Assembly (NCBI RefSeq): GCF_042665195.1
Contig: NZ_JBHTBW010000021.1
Coordinates: 1-64,000, forward strand
Source: Laceyella putida
GTDB taxonomy: Bacteria > Bacillota > Bacilli > Thermoactinomycetales > Thermoactinomycetaceae
Direction: 5' to 3'
DNA: 64,000 nt
The notes under the pieces were generated by a model that ran no database searches, had not been told where the DNA came from, and saw only the letters and a program-made list of their open reading frames with translations. The translations under genes were made by a program, and so were the position numbers. Position 1 is the first letter of the stretch, and each line of letters begins with the position of its first letter. Positions 42,747 through 49,975 of the stretch are shown here, piece after piece.

Positions 42747-42788
42747 AGGAATCAGGTTGATAACAATCACATCAAGAGGTGAGGTCGG

Positions 42789-42977
42789 ATGCAAACGATA
42801 ACCTTGTCCCGCTTGGTGTTGGATCGGCTGCCTGAGATACATGAATTATTGACGGAAACAGAACGAGAAGCGCAAATATTAATTTATGGTGAATTGGCTT
42901 CATTAAAAGAAGAAGAAATTTATTACATCATCGCGGAAACGATCGAAAAAAAGCGGCAATGCCAATATTACAACTAA
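42789..42977 (+). CDS. Hypothetical small protein, 62 residues
   Basis: Not recognised. A mostly helical acidic protein (RLPEIHELLTETEREAQILI; SLKEEEIYYIIAETIEKK) with a Cys near the C terminus. ATG is preceded by GAGGTGAGGTCGG, a good ribosome binding site, and a terminator starts at its stop codon, so it looks like a real gene ending the 41611-42977 transcript. Confidence 0.6.
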   Translation: MQTITLSRLVLDRLPEIHELLTETEREAQILIYGELASLKEEEIYYIIAETIEKKRQCQYYN

Positions 42978-43006
42978 ACTCCCCAATTTTTATGGGGAGT
43001 TTTTAT
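42977..43006. terminator. Terminator between two convergent genes
   Basis: AACTCCCCA and TGGGGAGTT form a 9-bp stem with a 7-nt loop, followed by TTTTTATTTTT on the plus strand. Confidence 0.85.
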
Positions 43007-43008
43007 TT

Positions 43009-43476
43009 TTAAATTTGTTCGTATGTACGAATCGATTCTTTTACCTTTTCAGGTAAAGGTTGGCTTTTTCCTGTCGTGGGGTGGATGTAGACGACGGTTC
43101 CGCGTCCGATTGCGGCGATTTTTTCTTCCGCCGGTAAAAATAAAGCGTAGATGAAATCCAGGCTGCTGTTTCCGATGCGGTTGACGCGCACGCCCAGCTG
43201 AACCTCTTGGCCAAAGTGAACTTGCTGCAAGTATTGGCATTCCAGGCTGGCCGTGACGATGAAACCGCCTCGTTCCGCCCCCGATTGGAACAGATGCGGC
43301 GTGAGATCCAGTTCTGCCAGATAAGCGAGTCTTCCGTGTTCAAAATAGCTAAAGTAGCTGACGTTGTTGATATGCCCCAACATATCGGTGTCAGAGAAAC
43401 GGACTTGGATTGGAGTGATAAAGCGAAATTGTTTGCTCCATTCCGCCAGATCAGCGGGTGGCCACGCGGTTTTCAT
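43009..43476 (-). CDS. Acyl-CoA thioesterase (4HBT hotdog fold)
   Basis: Cytoplasmic thioesterase of 155 residues. The catalytic region RFSDTDMLGHINNVSYFSYFEHGR holds the conserved Asp of 4-hydroxybenzoyl-CoA-type thioesterases, and GNSSLDFIYALF is the usual central strand. Substrate acyl chain unknown. ATG 43476 is 7 nt after GGAGGG; the longer opening at 43503 has no such site. Confidence 0.85.
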   Translation of the reverse strand: MKTAWPPADLAEWSKQFRFITPIQVRFSDTDMLGHINNVSYFSYFEHGRLAYLAELDLTPHLFQSGAERGGFIVTASLECQYLQQVHFGQEVQLGVRVNRIGNSSLDFIYALFLPAEEKIAAIGRGTVVYIHPTTGKSQPLPEKVKESIRTYEQI

Positions 43477-43675
43477 AAAAATCCCTCCAGATATTTTAGA
43501 CAAATAAGAGGTTAATTCTTGTTAATCGGTATAAATCCCTTCAAATGTCCTAGTCTTTTTTGGTTTTTTTATTTTTAAAATATCTAAATTGATTGCAGAA
43601 ATGAAATGAAGCATATGATATACTAAAAGTGGAAATTTAACATGGGCGTAGCCTGTCAATCCAGGGGGTTAAATC

Positions 43676-44179
43676 ATGCCAGCAGAGCATACAAAAGAGC
43701 TGTGCGTCATGGTAAAGGATAAACTAAAAGAAGCGAATGAGCAACTGGATCAGTTTTTGAACTACACCGCCGTGCCACAGTTGACAGGAGAGTTTGCGCA
43801 AACCACTTCAGAGCAGGAAGAGTATGTGCGAGAGTTCTTGCGCGATTTGCGCCATTTGAGCGTCGCTTGTGAAAGTGGCTACGAAAAAGTGAGTCTGGTT
43901 CTGCGCAGGGCCAAGTTTAACCAGGAGTTTGCTGAAAAAGTATTGAGTGACATTGTCCATTCTTGCGTGCACGCTTTCTACCATCCCAAAAACGAAGTGT
44001 ATCAGGAGGATGGCCGTTACTGTTATACCCGGCGGGACACCATTAAATTCCGCCAAACACCGCCGGCGTCGTTGCGTCAACTCATACTTTCATTATCGAA
44101 GGTGTTCGACAAGCTGCGTGATGAGCTGGATTATTATGAGACAGACTATGCGATTCGCATTCGCCTGCAATCACCATAA
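43676..44179 (+). CDS. ypuI: YpuI-family (DUF3907) protein
   Basis: Soluble protein of 167 residues of a Bacillales-specific family. The C-terminal block KFRQTPPASLRQLI ... LRDELDYYETDY is nearly invariant in YpuI proteins, and YHPKNEVYQEDGRYCYT precedes it. Function unknown. ATG follows CAGGGGGTTAAATC; TGATATACT at about 43614-43623 may serve as an extended -10. The TPR gene follows 47 nt later. Confidence 0.85.
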   Translation: MPAEHTKELCVMVKDKLKEANEQLDQFLNYTAVPQLTGEFAQTTSEQEEYVREFLRDLRHLSVACESGYEKVSLVLRRAKFNQEFAEKVLSDIVHSCVHAFYHPKNEVYQEDGRYCYTRRDTIKFRQTPPASLRQLILSLSKVFDKLRDELDYYETDYAIRIRLQSP

Positions 44180-44226
44180 AGGCACCGGGCATTGAATTTT
44201 GCACTTGGATAAAGGGGGAGAGGAAC

Positions 44227-44946
44227 GTGGCCGGACCCATTATCGAGTTGGACTTTAAAGGGGAAATACAAGGGAAGCGGTATGTTTCTGGCAGCTATCG
44301 CCGCAATCGGGCAAAACTGGAACGCATGATAAAAGAGGAGCCTCAAGCGGAGTATTATTTGATGTTAGCCGTGCTGGAGGTAAGAAAACATTACTGGAAC
44401 CGAGCGCATCAAGCAGTGGAAAAAGCACTCACACTCGCACCGGATTACAAAGAAGCCCATCTGTTATACGCGCAAATTTTGGAAGCCAAACAAGAGCTGG
44501 TCGAAGCGGCTCGTGCCTATCAGGCGACTTTGCACCGTTTCCCTCAATTTAGCAAGGCATATCGTGAGTATGCCCGGTATTTGATGACGCATACCGATTC
44601 CATCACATTGGCACAAAGCTTATTGCTCAAAAGCTTGGAGTTGGATCCGAAAGATGCGCTGAGCCACATTTTGATCGCGGAGATCTGTTTGTTGCGTGGC
44701 AAAACGGGACAAGCGCTTTTGCACTTTGAGTTGGCACAACACTACTATTTGGATCATCCTCGTTTCCATCAAGGGAAAGCGCGCTTGTTCATGGAGATGG
44801 AGCGTTATGAGGAAGCGGCGAAACATCTCAAACTGGCGATGCGTCTGGATCCGAAGAACAAGGTGTTGCGCAACCAATTCGCGCAAGCGTTGAAAGCGAC
44901 GAACACACCGAAAATCTTCTTGTTTTGGAAGCGTTGGGTGATTTGA
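44227..44946 (+). CDS. Tetratricopeptide repeat protein
   Basis: Protein of 239 residues built from about five TPR units, for example NRAHQAVEKALTLAPDYKEAHL, VEAARAYQATLHRFP and EEAAKHLKLAMRLDPKN. It likely mediates protein-protein contacts in the cytoplasm; no catalytic domain or signal peptide. GTG start after GGGGGAGAGGAAC. Possibly in one transcript with ypuI. Confidence 0.8.
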   Translation: MAGPIIELDFKGEIQGKRYVSGSYRRNRAKLERMIKEEPQAEYYLMLAVLEVRKHYWNRAHQAVEKALTLAPDYKEAHLLYAQILEAKQELVEAARAYQATLHRFPQFSKAYREYARYLMTHTDSITLAQSLLLKSLELDPKDALSHILIAEICLLRGKTGQALLHFELAQHYYLDHPRFHQGKARLFMEMERYEEAAKHLKLAMRLDPKNKVLRNQFAQALKATNTPKIFLFWKRWVI

Positions 44947-44994
44947 AAAGAAGGGCAAAATTGAAAAAGTTTGAAAACAACCCTCGACATTATA

Positions 44995-45023
44995 TCGACA
45001 AAATTCGCGGAGCGTGATAAAAT
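44995..45023 (+). promoter_or_regulatory. Promoter of a short non-coding transcript
   Basis: TCGACA (44995-45000), 17-bp spacer, TAAAAT (45018-45023). No open frame with a ribosome binding site follows before the terminator at 45104. Confidence 0.6.
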
Positions 45024-45029
45024 GGTTCC

Positions 45030-45131
45030 TGTAAGTAAGGTTGACCTTCTTGCTTACGCTACCACGCTTCTTTTAACTCCTTAATCTTGACCCTCTTTCA
45101 TGTGACCAGGAACGGAACCTGGTCTTTTTTC
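45030..45131 (+). ncRNA. Candidate small RNA of about 100 nt
   Basis: Bounded by a good sigma-A promoter and an intrinsic terminator in the gap between the TPR and DUF309 genes. The 5' part can fold as GTAAG ... CTTAC with an inner AAGG/CCTT stem (45031-45058). The middle (45059-45100) is pyrimidine-rich and looks unstructured, including AACTCCTTAA, complementary to a Shine-Dalgarno core, and CCCTCTTTC. This is the layout of trans-acting Firmicute sRNAs that bind ribosome binding sites. It does not match any RNA family I know. Alternatively it is an attenuated leader of the downstream gene. Confidence 0.45.
45104..45131 (+). terminator. Terminator of the candidate small RNA
   Basis: GACCAGG and CCTGGTC form a 7-bp stem with a 7-nt loop, followed by TTTTTT. 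Confidence 0.85.
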
Positions 45132-45288
45132 TTTGCGTAATATTGGATCGAATCCCCTTGTGGGAATGAGTTAATATAGAAATGAATAAGTTCTTGGACG
45201 GCGGAAACTCATGAAGAAAGAGAATCTCGGAGCGTCGCGGTGGAAGCGAACGGAACCGATCAGTGAGAGGAAGAAAGGGAGTCGTCGG

Positions 45289-45663
45289 ATGTACCATTCA
45301 AACTATCTCGGTTTTTTTAGACATTATCATCATGAAGAGTATTGGGAAGCGCATGAAGTGTTGGAGGAACTTTGGCAAACGCAGCGGGACAATGATTTTT
45401 ACCATGGCCTCATTCAGATCGCGGCGATTATGCACCAGTTAAAGCGAGGTAAGGTGCGGGGAGCCCGGAAATTGGCCACGAGTGCGATTCGTTACCTCTC
45501 TCCGTCAAGACCAGGGCGTGACGGGGTTGACGTGGATGCTTTGTTGCAATGGTTGGAGCTGTGTCTAAGCCGCCTGCCTGAAGATCAAGAGAAAATGGAA
45601 TTGGCGGCATTGGAGCGGCTTGCGATTCCCGTGGGTCCGTTACCCCGTTTGCATGAAGCGTGA
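45289..45663 (+). CDS. DUF309 protein
   Basis: Soluble helical protein of 124 residues of the DUF309 family, recognised by FRHYHHEEYWEAHEVLEELWQ and FYHGLIQIAAIMHQLKRGK, with His/Glu residues suggestive of metal binding. Function unknown. ATG 45289 is 8 nt after AAAGGGA; a 26-residue longer frame begins without a site. Confidence 0.85.
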   Translation: MYHSNYLGFFRHYHHEEYWEAHEVLEELWQTQRDNDFYHGLIQIAAIMHQLKRGKVRGARKLATSAIRYLSPSRPGRDGVDVDALLQWLELCLSRLPEDQEKMELAALERLAIPVGPLPRLHEA

Positions 45664-45869
45664 TTTTAAGTTTGAAACATAAAACCCTCCCGCCCTGACT
45701 AAATAATATATATAGAAAAATATTGCTCACAGAAGCAGTCGTGTCGATAAGCCATGAAAAGGAAGGCGTTTTTGCAAGTTTAGTTGCTGGGGGCAGCTTT
45801 CCGATCACCCATATCCGGCAAATCGATACGACTGTCGCAGGATGAATGTCAGAGGGAGGGGAGGAACCT

Positions 45870-46433
45870 ATGAAAGGGCGCCGATGGACTGAAGAGGAAG
45901 ATCAACTTCTGCGTGACCTTGTGTTAACGGCGATTGAAAGCGGTAAATCGCAAATTGAAGCGTTTGTGGAAGTGGGCAAGAAATTGGACCGAACCCCGGG
46001 GGCTTGCGGGTTTCGTTGGAATGCCGTACTGAGGCAACAAGACCTTAAAGCTTATGTCGATGCGAAGAAAAAACGCGTCTATAAACAGTTGCAGAAGAAA
46101 AAAGGAGATCAGTTGGATTCGCTGGCGCAAGTGATTCCGCTCATCAAAGAACTGGATAAAGATGGACGCCAAGTGAAGGATGAGATCAAGCGGTTAACCA
46201 AACAATTGTCCGATACGGAGAAGGCTGTTTTTGAGCTGGAAACGGAGAATAAAAAATTAAAAGAGGAAAAACGCTCATACGATTGGTACCAAAGCGAAGT
46301 GAAAGACAAATACGAGGATCTTTTGCGATTGCTGCAGTCGATGAAGGAACAGACCGGAGTGCCAGATCTTGTCATGAAAAATGAGAAAGCACAACAGGTG
46401 AACGCGGAGAGCGAGTTGGAGGAATCTTCATAA
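45870..46433 (+). CDS. RsfA-like prespore transcriptional regulator
   Basis: DNA-binding protein of 187 residues: an N-terminal SANT/Myb-like domain (about 1-60; RRWTEEEDQLLRDLVL, RTPGACGFRWNAVLR) and a long coiled coil (about 75-150; KRLTKQLSDTEKAVFELETENKKLKEE). This is the architecture of Bacillus RsfA and its paralogues (YlbO-type), which tune sigma-F/sigma-G gene expression in the forespore. ATG follows GGGAGGGGAGGAACCT. The small coiled-coil gene downstream is close enough to be co-transcribed. Confidence 0.85.
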   Translation: MKGRRWTEEEDQLLRDLVLTAIESGKSQIEAFVEVGKKLDRTPGACGFRWNAVLRQQDLKAYVDAKKKRVYKQLQKKKGDQLDSLAQVIPLIKELDKDGRQVKDEIKRLTKQLSDTEKAVFELETENKKLKEEKRSYDWYQSEVKDKYEDLLRLLQSMKEQTGVPDLVMKNEKAQQVNAESELEESS

Positions 46434-46473
46434 AATAAAGTAGTAGCTAAAGGGGAGAAAGAGGTGGCGAATA

Positions 46474-46716
46474 TTGCCTAATCCAAGCAAGCCCGCCCGT
46501 GAACCTAGCGATATCCGCATATCCCAACTCGAAGAACAAGTGGAACAGATGGGGCATCAAATGAAACGGTTGCTGCAGGAGAATCGCAAATTAAAGCAGG
46601 ATTTGCGTTTTTTTGAAGTCATGCTGATTGAACAATACCATATGTTGCTCCATATGTTAGGAAAAGATCAAAACAAATGCTTGATCCAATCTGTTGCTCC
46701 TTACCCGAAAATTTGA
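46474..46716 (+). CDS. Small coiled-coil protein next to the RsfA-like gene
   Basis: Not recognised beyond its shape. The 80-residue product has a charged N terminus and a heptad-rich stretch (IRISQLEEQVEQMGHQM, LLQENRKLKQDLRF) followed by a hydrophobic Met/His-rich segment. It resembles the coiled coil of the gene upstream and could dimerise with it (inference). TTG start 7 nt after AGAGGTGG. A strong terminator follows its stop. Confidence 0.6.
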   Translation: MPNPSKPAREPSDIRISQLEEQVEQMGHQMKRLLQENRKLKQDLRFFEVMLIEQYHMLLHMLGKDQNKCLIQSVAPYPKI

Positions 46717-46717
46717 G

Positions 46718-46749
46718 CGAGCCGGGGATTTCCCCGTTGCTCGTTTTTT
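46718..46749 (+). terminator. Terminator of the RsfA-like operon
   Basis: CGAGC/GCTCG with inner CGGGG/CCCCG pairs across a small internal loop, followed by TTTTTTG. Confidence 0.85.
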
Positions 46750-46826
46750 GTTTTTTCTCTTTCTTCACAAATGATTTGGTCGCGTTTTACAATGAAGGGG
46801 AGAGGCCGGGCGAAGGAGACTGAAAG

Positions 46827-48077
46827 ATGAAGCGATATCAACTCATAGTGATTGGCAACGGGCGATTGGGGTTAGCGGTCGCCAGCCAAGCGGTGAAGTG
46901 GGGCGCAGACGTCGCGCTGCTGTACCACCCATGTGGAGAAGAGGAGCAACCGCCTATGGCAAGCGAAGGGGTGGATGTATATAAGGGAACTGTCCGTTTT
47001 CTCACCGAGCATGAAGTGGAGGTGGCCGGACAGGCGCGAATGGTGGGCAAAACGATCATCATGGCGCTGAACCGCACACGCCGGGTTCCTGAGATTGAAG
47101 GTTTGGTCGAAGTGGGAGCAATGACCGATGAAATGGGTTGGCGGCGCAAGCCCCCAGCCAAGAAGTGGATGGTGTTGGGTGGAACGCCGCAAGGAGTGGA
47201 ATGGGCCCAAGCTCTTGCCCGCCAAGGGGCCCAGGTGACGATCGTGGAAGCGGGGGATCGATTGCTTCCCGGCTATGATCCCGACTGCCTGCCCTTTTTG
47301 GAAATGGCGCTCTCGCAAGAGGGGATACGCGTACGGTGCCAAACGCATGTGGTGAAAGCGATTCAGCGGGCCAACAAGAAAATTGTCCAATTGCGCTTTG
47401 ACGGATGGGTGGAGGCGGTGGAGACGGATGAAATTTTGTTGGCGGAAGCGGACCCGCCGCAGGTCTCCCAATTTGGGTTGGAGAGACTGGGACTTGCCTT
47501 CATTGAAGGGTGTTTGGTTACGGATGAATGGATGAGGACGAATTCCCCCCATATCTATGCTGTGGGAGCGGGGGTGCACCAAAGGCCCGACTGTGGAAAT
47601 TGGCCGGAGGAAGTGAGGAAAGTGACGTTAAATGCTTTGCTTGGTATAAAACTTGGGATCGATTATTCCTCCGTGCCCAGGGTGATTAAGACGGAACCGG
47701 AATTGGTGGCCATCGGGATGAGCGAGAAACAAGCGAAAACAGGGGGAAACGGCTTTCGCGTCTGGCGTGGATACCTGACGCCGGAGGGAGCCTGGGCGGA
47801 AGAGGCGTCGTCCGCCGCGGGCCTCGTGAAACTGATCACAGATGACCATGGCACGATTTTGGGGATTCATGCGGTGGGAATGGGGGTGTCTGGTCGGATT
47901 CAAGGGCTGCGGGAAGCCAAACGGCATAAAGAGAAAATATTCCACCTGCGCCGCTTTCAGGAGTCGCTTCGCCACAATCCAGCCTCTTCCCGCGGCGTTT
48001 GCGGCCATTCCCTGCGCTTTCGGTTGGAAGATTGGGTTGAACAAGGGATACGCGCCTGTGTGCGTTTGCGAAAATAA
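46827..48077 (+). CDS. Degenerate pyridine nucleotide-disulfide oxidoreductase-like flavoprotein
   Basis: Protein of 416 residues related to dihydrolipoamide dehydrogenase and mercuric reductase. The FAD-binding GNGRLGLAVASQ is at the N terminus, a second Rossmann motif LGGTPQGVEWAQAL with VTIVEAGDRLLPG for NAD(P)H is in the middle, and SPHIYAVGAGV is the C-terminal FAD contact. It lacks the redox-active CxxxxC that should follow the first motif (here YHPCGEEEQPP), is about 40-60 residues shorter than active enzymes, and its dimerisation domain ends in an unusual basic tail. It may still bind FAD/NAD(P)H without disulfide chemistry. ATG after GGCGAAGGAGACTGAAAG. Confidence 0.72.
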   Translation: MKRYQLIVIGNGRLGLAVASQAVKWGADVALLYHPCGEEEQPPMASEGVDVYKGTVRFLTEHEVEVAGQARMVGKTIIMALNRTRRVPEIEGLVEVGAMTDEMGWRRKPPAKKWMVLGGTPQGVEWAQALARQGAQVTIVEAGDRLLPGYDPDCLPFLEMALSQEGIRVRCQTHVVKAIQRANKKIVQLRFDGWVEAVETDEILLAEADPPQVSQFGLERLGLAFIEGCLVTDEWMRTNSPHIYAVGAGVHQRPDCGNWPEEVRKVTLNALLGIKLGIDYSSVPRVIKTEPELVAIGMSEKQAKTGGNGFRVWRGYLTPEGAWAEEASSAAGLVKLITDDHGTILGIHAVGMGVSGRIQGLREAKRHKEKIFHLRRFQESLRHNPASSRGVCGHSLRFRLEDWVEQGIRACVRLRK

Positions 48078-48082
48078 CAACG

Positions 48083-48114
48083 AAAAGTGCCCTCCACCCG
48101 GAGAGCACTTTTAT
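48083..48114 (+). terminator. Terminator of the flavoprotein gene
   Basis: AAAAGTGC and GCACTTTT with inner CTCC/GGAG around one mismatch and a 4-nt loop; the sequence is also T/A-rich for the opposite strand. Confidence 0.75.
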
Positions 48115-48162
48115 CCCTTTCCACCAACGTAATAGATGGTGGAGGAACGCTTCACACTAGTA

Positions 48163-48264
48163 CTAGAAGCATCCGCCAACAAAGACGAAGATGGTCGCGA
48201 TGACCAGCAAGAAGATCAGGAGCTGTCTCCAGCCAAAACCGCCAAAACCAAAACTGCTGCTCAT
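48163..48264 (-). CDS. YjcZ-type spore peptide C, 33 residues
   Basis: Tiny membrane peptide, too short for usual gene finders. It reads MSSSFGFGGFGWRQ followed by a single hydrophobic helix (LLIFLLVIATIFVFVGG) and ends CF. This glycine-rich head plus one C-terminal transmembrane helix is the YjcZ/Spore_YjcZ layout of Bacillales sporulation proteins. ATG is preceded by the same GAAGGAGGTAT-type site as the two upstream copies. It is the most divergent of the three tandem copies, with a shortened tail. Confidence 0.75.
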   Translation of the reverse strand: MSSSFGFGGFGWRQLLIFLLVIATIFVFVGGCF

Positions 48265-48320
48265 GATAATACCTCCTTCACTGGGTAAAATCAAGTGCTG
48301 TTGAAGCAGAGCAAAAAGGG

Positions 48321-48431
48321 TTAGCAGCCTCTACCAAACCCAGTTCCCACAAAGACGAAGATGGTCGCAATCACCAACAAGAAGATGAGAAGCTGTCTCC
48401 AGCCAAAACCGCCAAAACCGAAACCGCCCAT
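48321..48431 (-). CDS. YjcZ-type spore peptide B, 36 residues
   Basis: Begins MGGFGFGGFGWRQ, then the helix LLIFLLVIATIFVFV and ends TGFGRGC. It differs from peptide A only at residue 2 (Gly for Ser). Ribosome binding site GAAGGAGGTG, 6-7 nt before the ATG. A Cys as last residue could be a disulfide or lipidation site (speculative). Probably expressed in the mother cell or forespore together with its neighbours. Confidence 0.82.
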   Translation of the reverse strand: MGGFGFGGFGWRQLLIFLLVIATIFVFVGTGFGRGC

Positions 48432-48487
48432 GATAACACCTCCTTCACTGGGTAAAATCAAGTGCTGTTGAAGCTGATCGAAAAGAC

Positions 48488-48598
48488 TTAGCAGCCTCTA
48501 CCAAATCCCGTTCCCACAAAGACGAAGATGGTCGCAATCACCAACAAGAAAATGAGAAGTTGTCTCCAGCCAAAACCGCCAAAACCGAAACCGCTCAT
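48488..48598 (-). CDS. YjcZ-type spore peptide A, 36 residues
   Basis: First gene of the array in the direction of transcription, reading MSGFGFGGFGWRQ, the hydrophobic helix, then TGFGRGC. AAAGGAGGAATCACA precedes the ATG. The role of YjcZ-like peptides is not established; several are made during sporulation and some associate with the spore coat. The family call rests on the Gly/Phe head and single helix. Confidence 0.82.
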   Translation of the reverse strand: MSGFGFGGFGWRQLLIFLLVIATIFVFVGTGFGRGC

Positions 48599-48735
48599 TG
48601 TGATTCCTCCTTTAATCTGATTTAGCTGGCTGAAGTAAAATGGTTTGAATTTTCATCAGCCGTTGCTTTACTCTATGCCTCAACGGAAGCGAAGGGAAAG
48701 GCGAATATCCAAGATTCGGCAAAATGGGAGTGCGT

Positions 48736-48876
48736 CTAGAGGCATAGACTTTCGACAAAGACGAAAATGGTAGGGATGATGAGGAGAAAGAGCAGCAAGC
48801 ACTGCCATGGGTGAAGGCGGGTCGGGTAGGGGGCTGCATCATGATTCACTTGGTACGGTGCGAAGGGGTTGTTCAT
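48736..48876 (-). CDS. Related small membrane peptide, 46 residues
   Basis: Starts MNNPFAPYQVNHDAAPYP and ends with the helix CLLLFLLIIPTIFVFVESLCL. The PTIFVFV segment matches the helix of peptides A-C, so it looks like a distant paralogue with a different head. ATG 48876 is 9 nt after AAAGGG; ATG 48885 is also possible. First gene of the minus-strand group. Confidence 0.65.
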   Translation of the reverse strand: MNNPFAPYQVNHDAAPYPTRLHPWQCLLLFLLIIPTIFVFVESLCL

Positions 48877-49065
48877 GTCGGCCATCCCTTTCTTGCTAAG
48901 ATAGAAGCCAGTTATCATTTTTATATACCGCGCAGATGGTAAAAGTGATAGGTGATCCGTCCATTTTCTCCCGCTTTGGGCTTGGTTTCTGGGCGCTTGC
49001 CCAGGACGGGATAGGCACGCTCTACATATGGTGTAACGAGTCCTAAACAGGAGGGAATGAACGCG

Positions 49066-49350
49066 ATGTCACCAAACGATGGTTTTTCCATGAAAGAATT
49101 GGCGCAGATGATCAATGCGGTCATGGGGCGCAAGGTATTGACTGAAGAGCAATTAAGCAACATCATGGACGGGGCCAAAGTGGCCTTTGATCGAGGAGGA
49201 ATGAATGCCGTACTGGAGTACCTGATGAAAGTGACGCAGGCCGATGTCGATAAGGAAGTTCTCCAGAAATTCGCTAAGAATGTACAGTCCGATCCCTCGC
49301 TGGGCTTGGACATTCTGCAAGGGAAACAACGCCCGCCACGAAAAAAATAA
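49066..49350 (+). CDS. Hypothetical protein, 94 residues
   Basis: Not recognised with confidence. A helical soluble protein (MKELAQMINAVMGRKVLTEEQLSNIM, FDRGGMNAVLEYLMKVTQADV) ending in a basic KQRPPRKK tail. It is adjacent to spore-coat-type genes on both sides, so a sporulation role is likely by context. ATG 49066 or 49057 after CAGGAGGG. CATATGGTGTA at 49026 with ACGGG upstream loosely resembles a sigma-K promoter. Confidence 0.6.
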   Translation: MSPNDGFSMKELAQMINAVMGRKVLTEEQLSNIMDGAKVAFDRGGMNAVLEYLMKVTQADVDKEVLQKFAKNVQSDPSLGLDILQGKQRPPRKK

Positions 49351-49368
49351 TCGTCATAGACGAATGGG

Positions 49369-49391
49369 AGAGCCCTGCGGGGCTTTTTTTG
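49369..49391 (+). terminator. Terminator after the 94-residue protein gene
   Basis: AGCCC and GGGCT form a 5-bp GC-rich stem with a tetraloop, followed by seven T. Confidence 0.7.
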
Positions 49392-49456
49392 TTGGACATA
49401 AGATGGAGCCCGAATCCCCATACTAATTGGTAAGATTGTCATAAGGAGGAAAATGG

Positions 49457-49672
49457 ATGGAGCAACTTACTCAAGAAGAATTGCTGAAGTTGAAGGAATT
49501 GCTTGGTCTGGAAGCGTTGGCCATCAAAAAAATGCAAGTGGCCATGGTAGAGGGAGAGAAGGAGGAGTGGGAGCCGTTGTTGGAAGAGGCCTTGCATATG
49601 CACCGACAACATCTGCAACGGCTCTTGGATCAATTGCGCAACCATAGCGGGCAAGAACGAATTCAACATTAG
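49457..49672 (+). CDS. Small coat-associated helical protein
   Basis: Protein of 71 residues, ELLGLEALAIKKMQ ... LHMHRQHLQRLLDQLRNHSG, which resembles the first helical hairpin of CotF-family spore coat proteins. No enzymatic motif. ATG follows AAGGAGGAAAATGG with good spacing. It forms an operon with the CotF-like gene 13 nt downstream. Confidence 0.65.
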   Translation: MEQLTQEELLKLKELLGLEALAIKKMQVAMVEGEKEEWEPLLEEALHMHRQHLQRLLDQLRNHSGQERIQH

Positions 49673-49685
49673 GGAGGATGATCAG

Positions 49686-49970
49686 ATGAAACTGTTGATG
49701 CGGGACATGATCCAAGATCTATTAACTACCGAGAGAACATTAAGCCAACTGTATCTTCATGCGCAGCATACTTGCGCCAACGAGGGGTTGCGGCAGACGG
49801 TGGATGAGTGTCTGGCCGAAGTGAATCAGGTGCAAACCAGGTTGTTTAATGAAATGGAACAACGGGGCTGGCTGAAGCTGCCCATGGCGGGACGACAAGA
49901 AATTGAGAGTGCGATTATCCACTGGGAACAACAGATTGAACGCCATCCCGAACTGGCGGAAGAGGAGTAG
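49686..49970 (+). CDS. CotF-like spore coat protein
   Basis: Protein of 94 residues with the coat F domain: MIQDLLTTERTLSQLYLHA, CANEGLRQTVDECLAEVNQVQTRLFNEMEQRGW, a four-helix ferritin-like hairpin. Together with the preceding gene it may correspond to the two halves of longer CotF proteins. ATG is 6-7 nt after AGGGAGGATG. The glutamate-synthase-like gene begins 5 nt after its stop, so all three form one transcript. Confidence 0.78.
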   Translation: MKLLMRDMIQDLLTTERTLSQLYLHAQHTCANEGLRQTVDECLAEVNQVQTRLFNEMEQRGWLKLPMAGRQEIESAIIHWEQQIERHPELAEEE

Positions 49971-49975
49971 GTAAC

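Larger units (their letters stand above)
48264..48598 (-). repeat. Two tandem 167-bp gene units
   Basis: The starts of the three spore-peptide genes lie exactly 167 bp apart (48598, 48431, 48264). The units match through both the coding part and the spacer, including the CCTCCTTCACTGGGTAAAAT block seen at 48272-48291 and 48439-48458, so they arose by recent tandem duplication. Confidence 0.8.

Noticed and set aside
48264..48598. Tandem repeats as a CRISPR-like array
   Set aside because: The 167-bp repeats contain complete genes with ribosome binding sites and no short direct repeat/spacer pattern.
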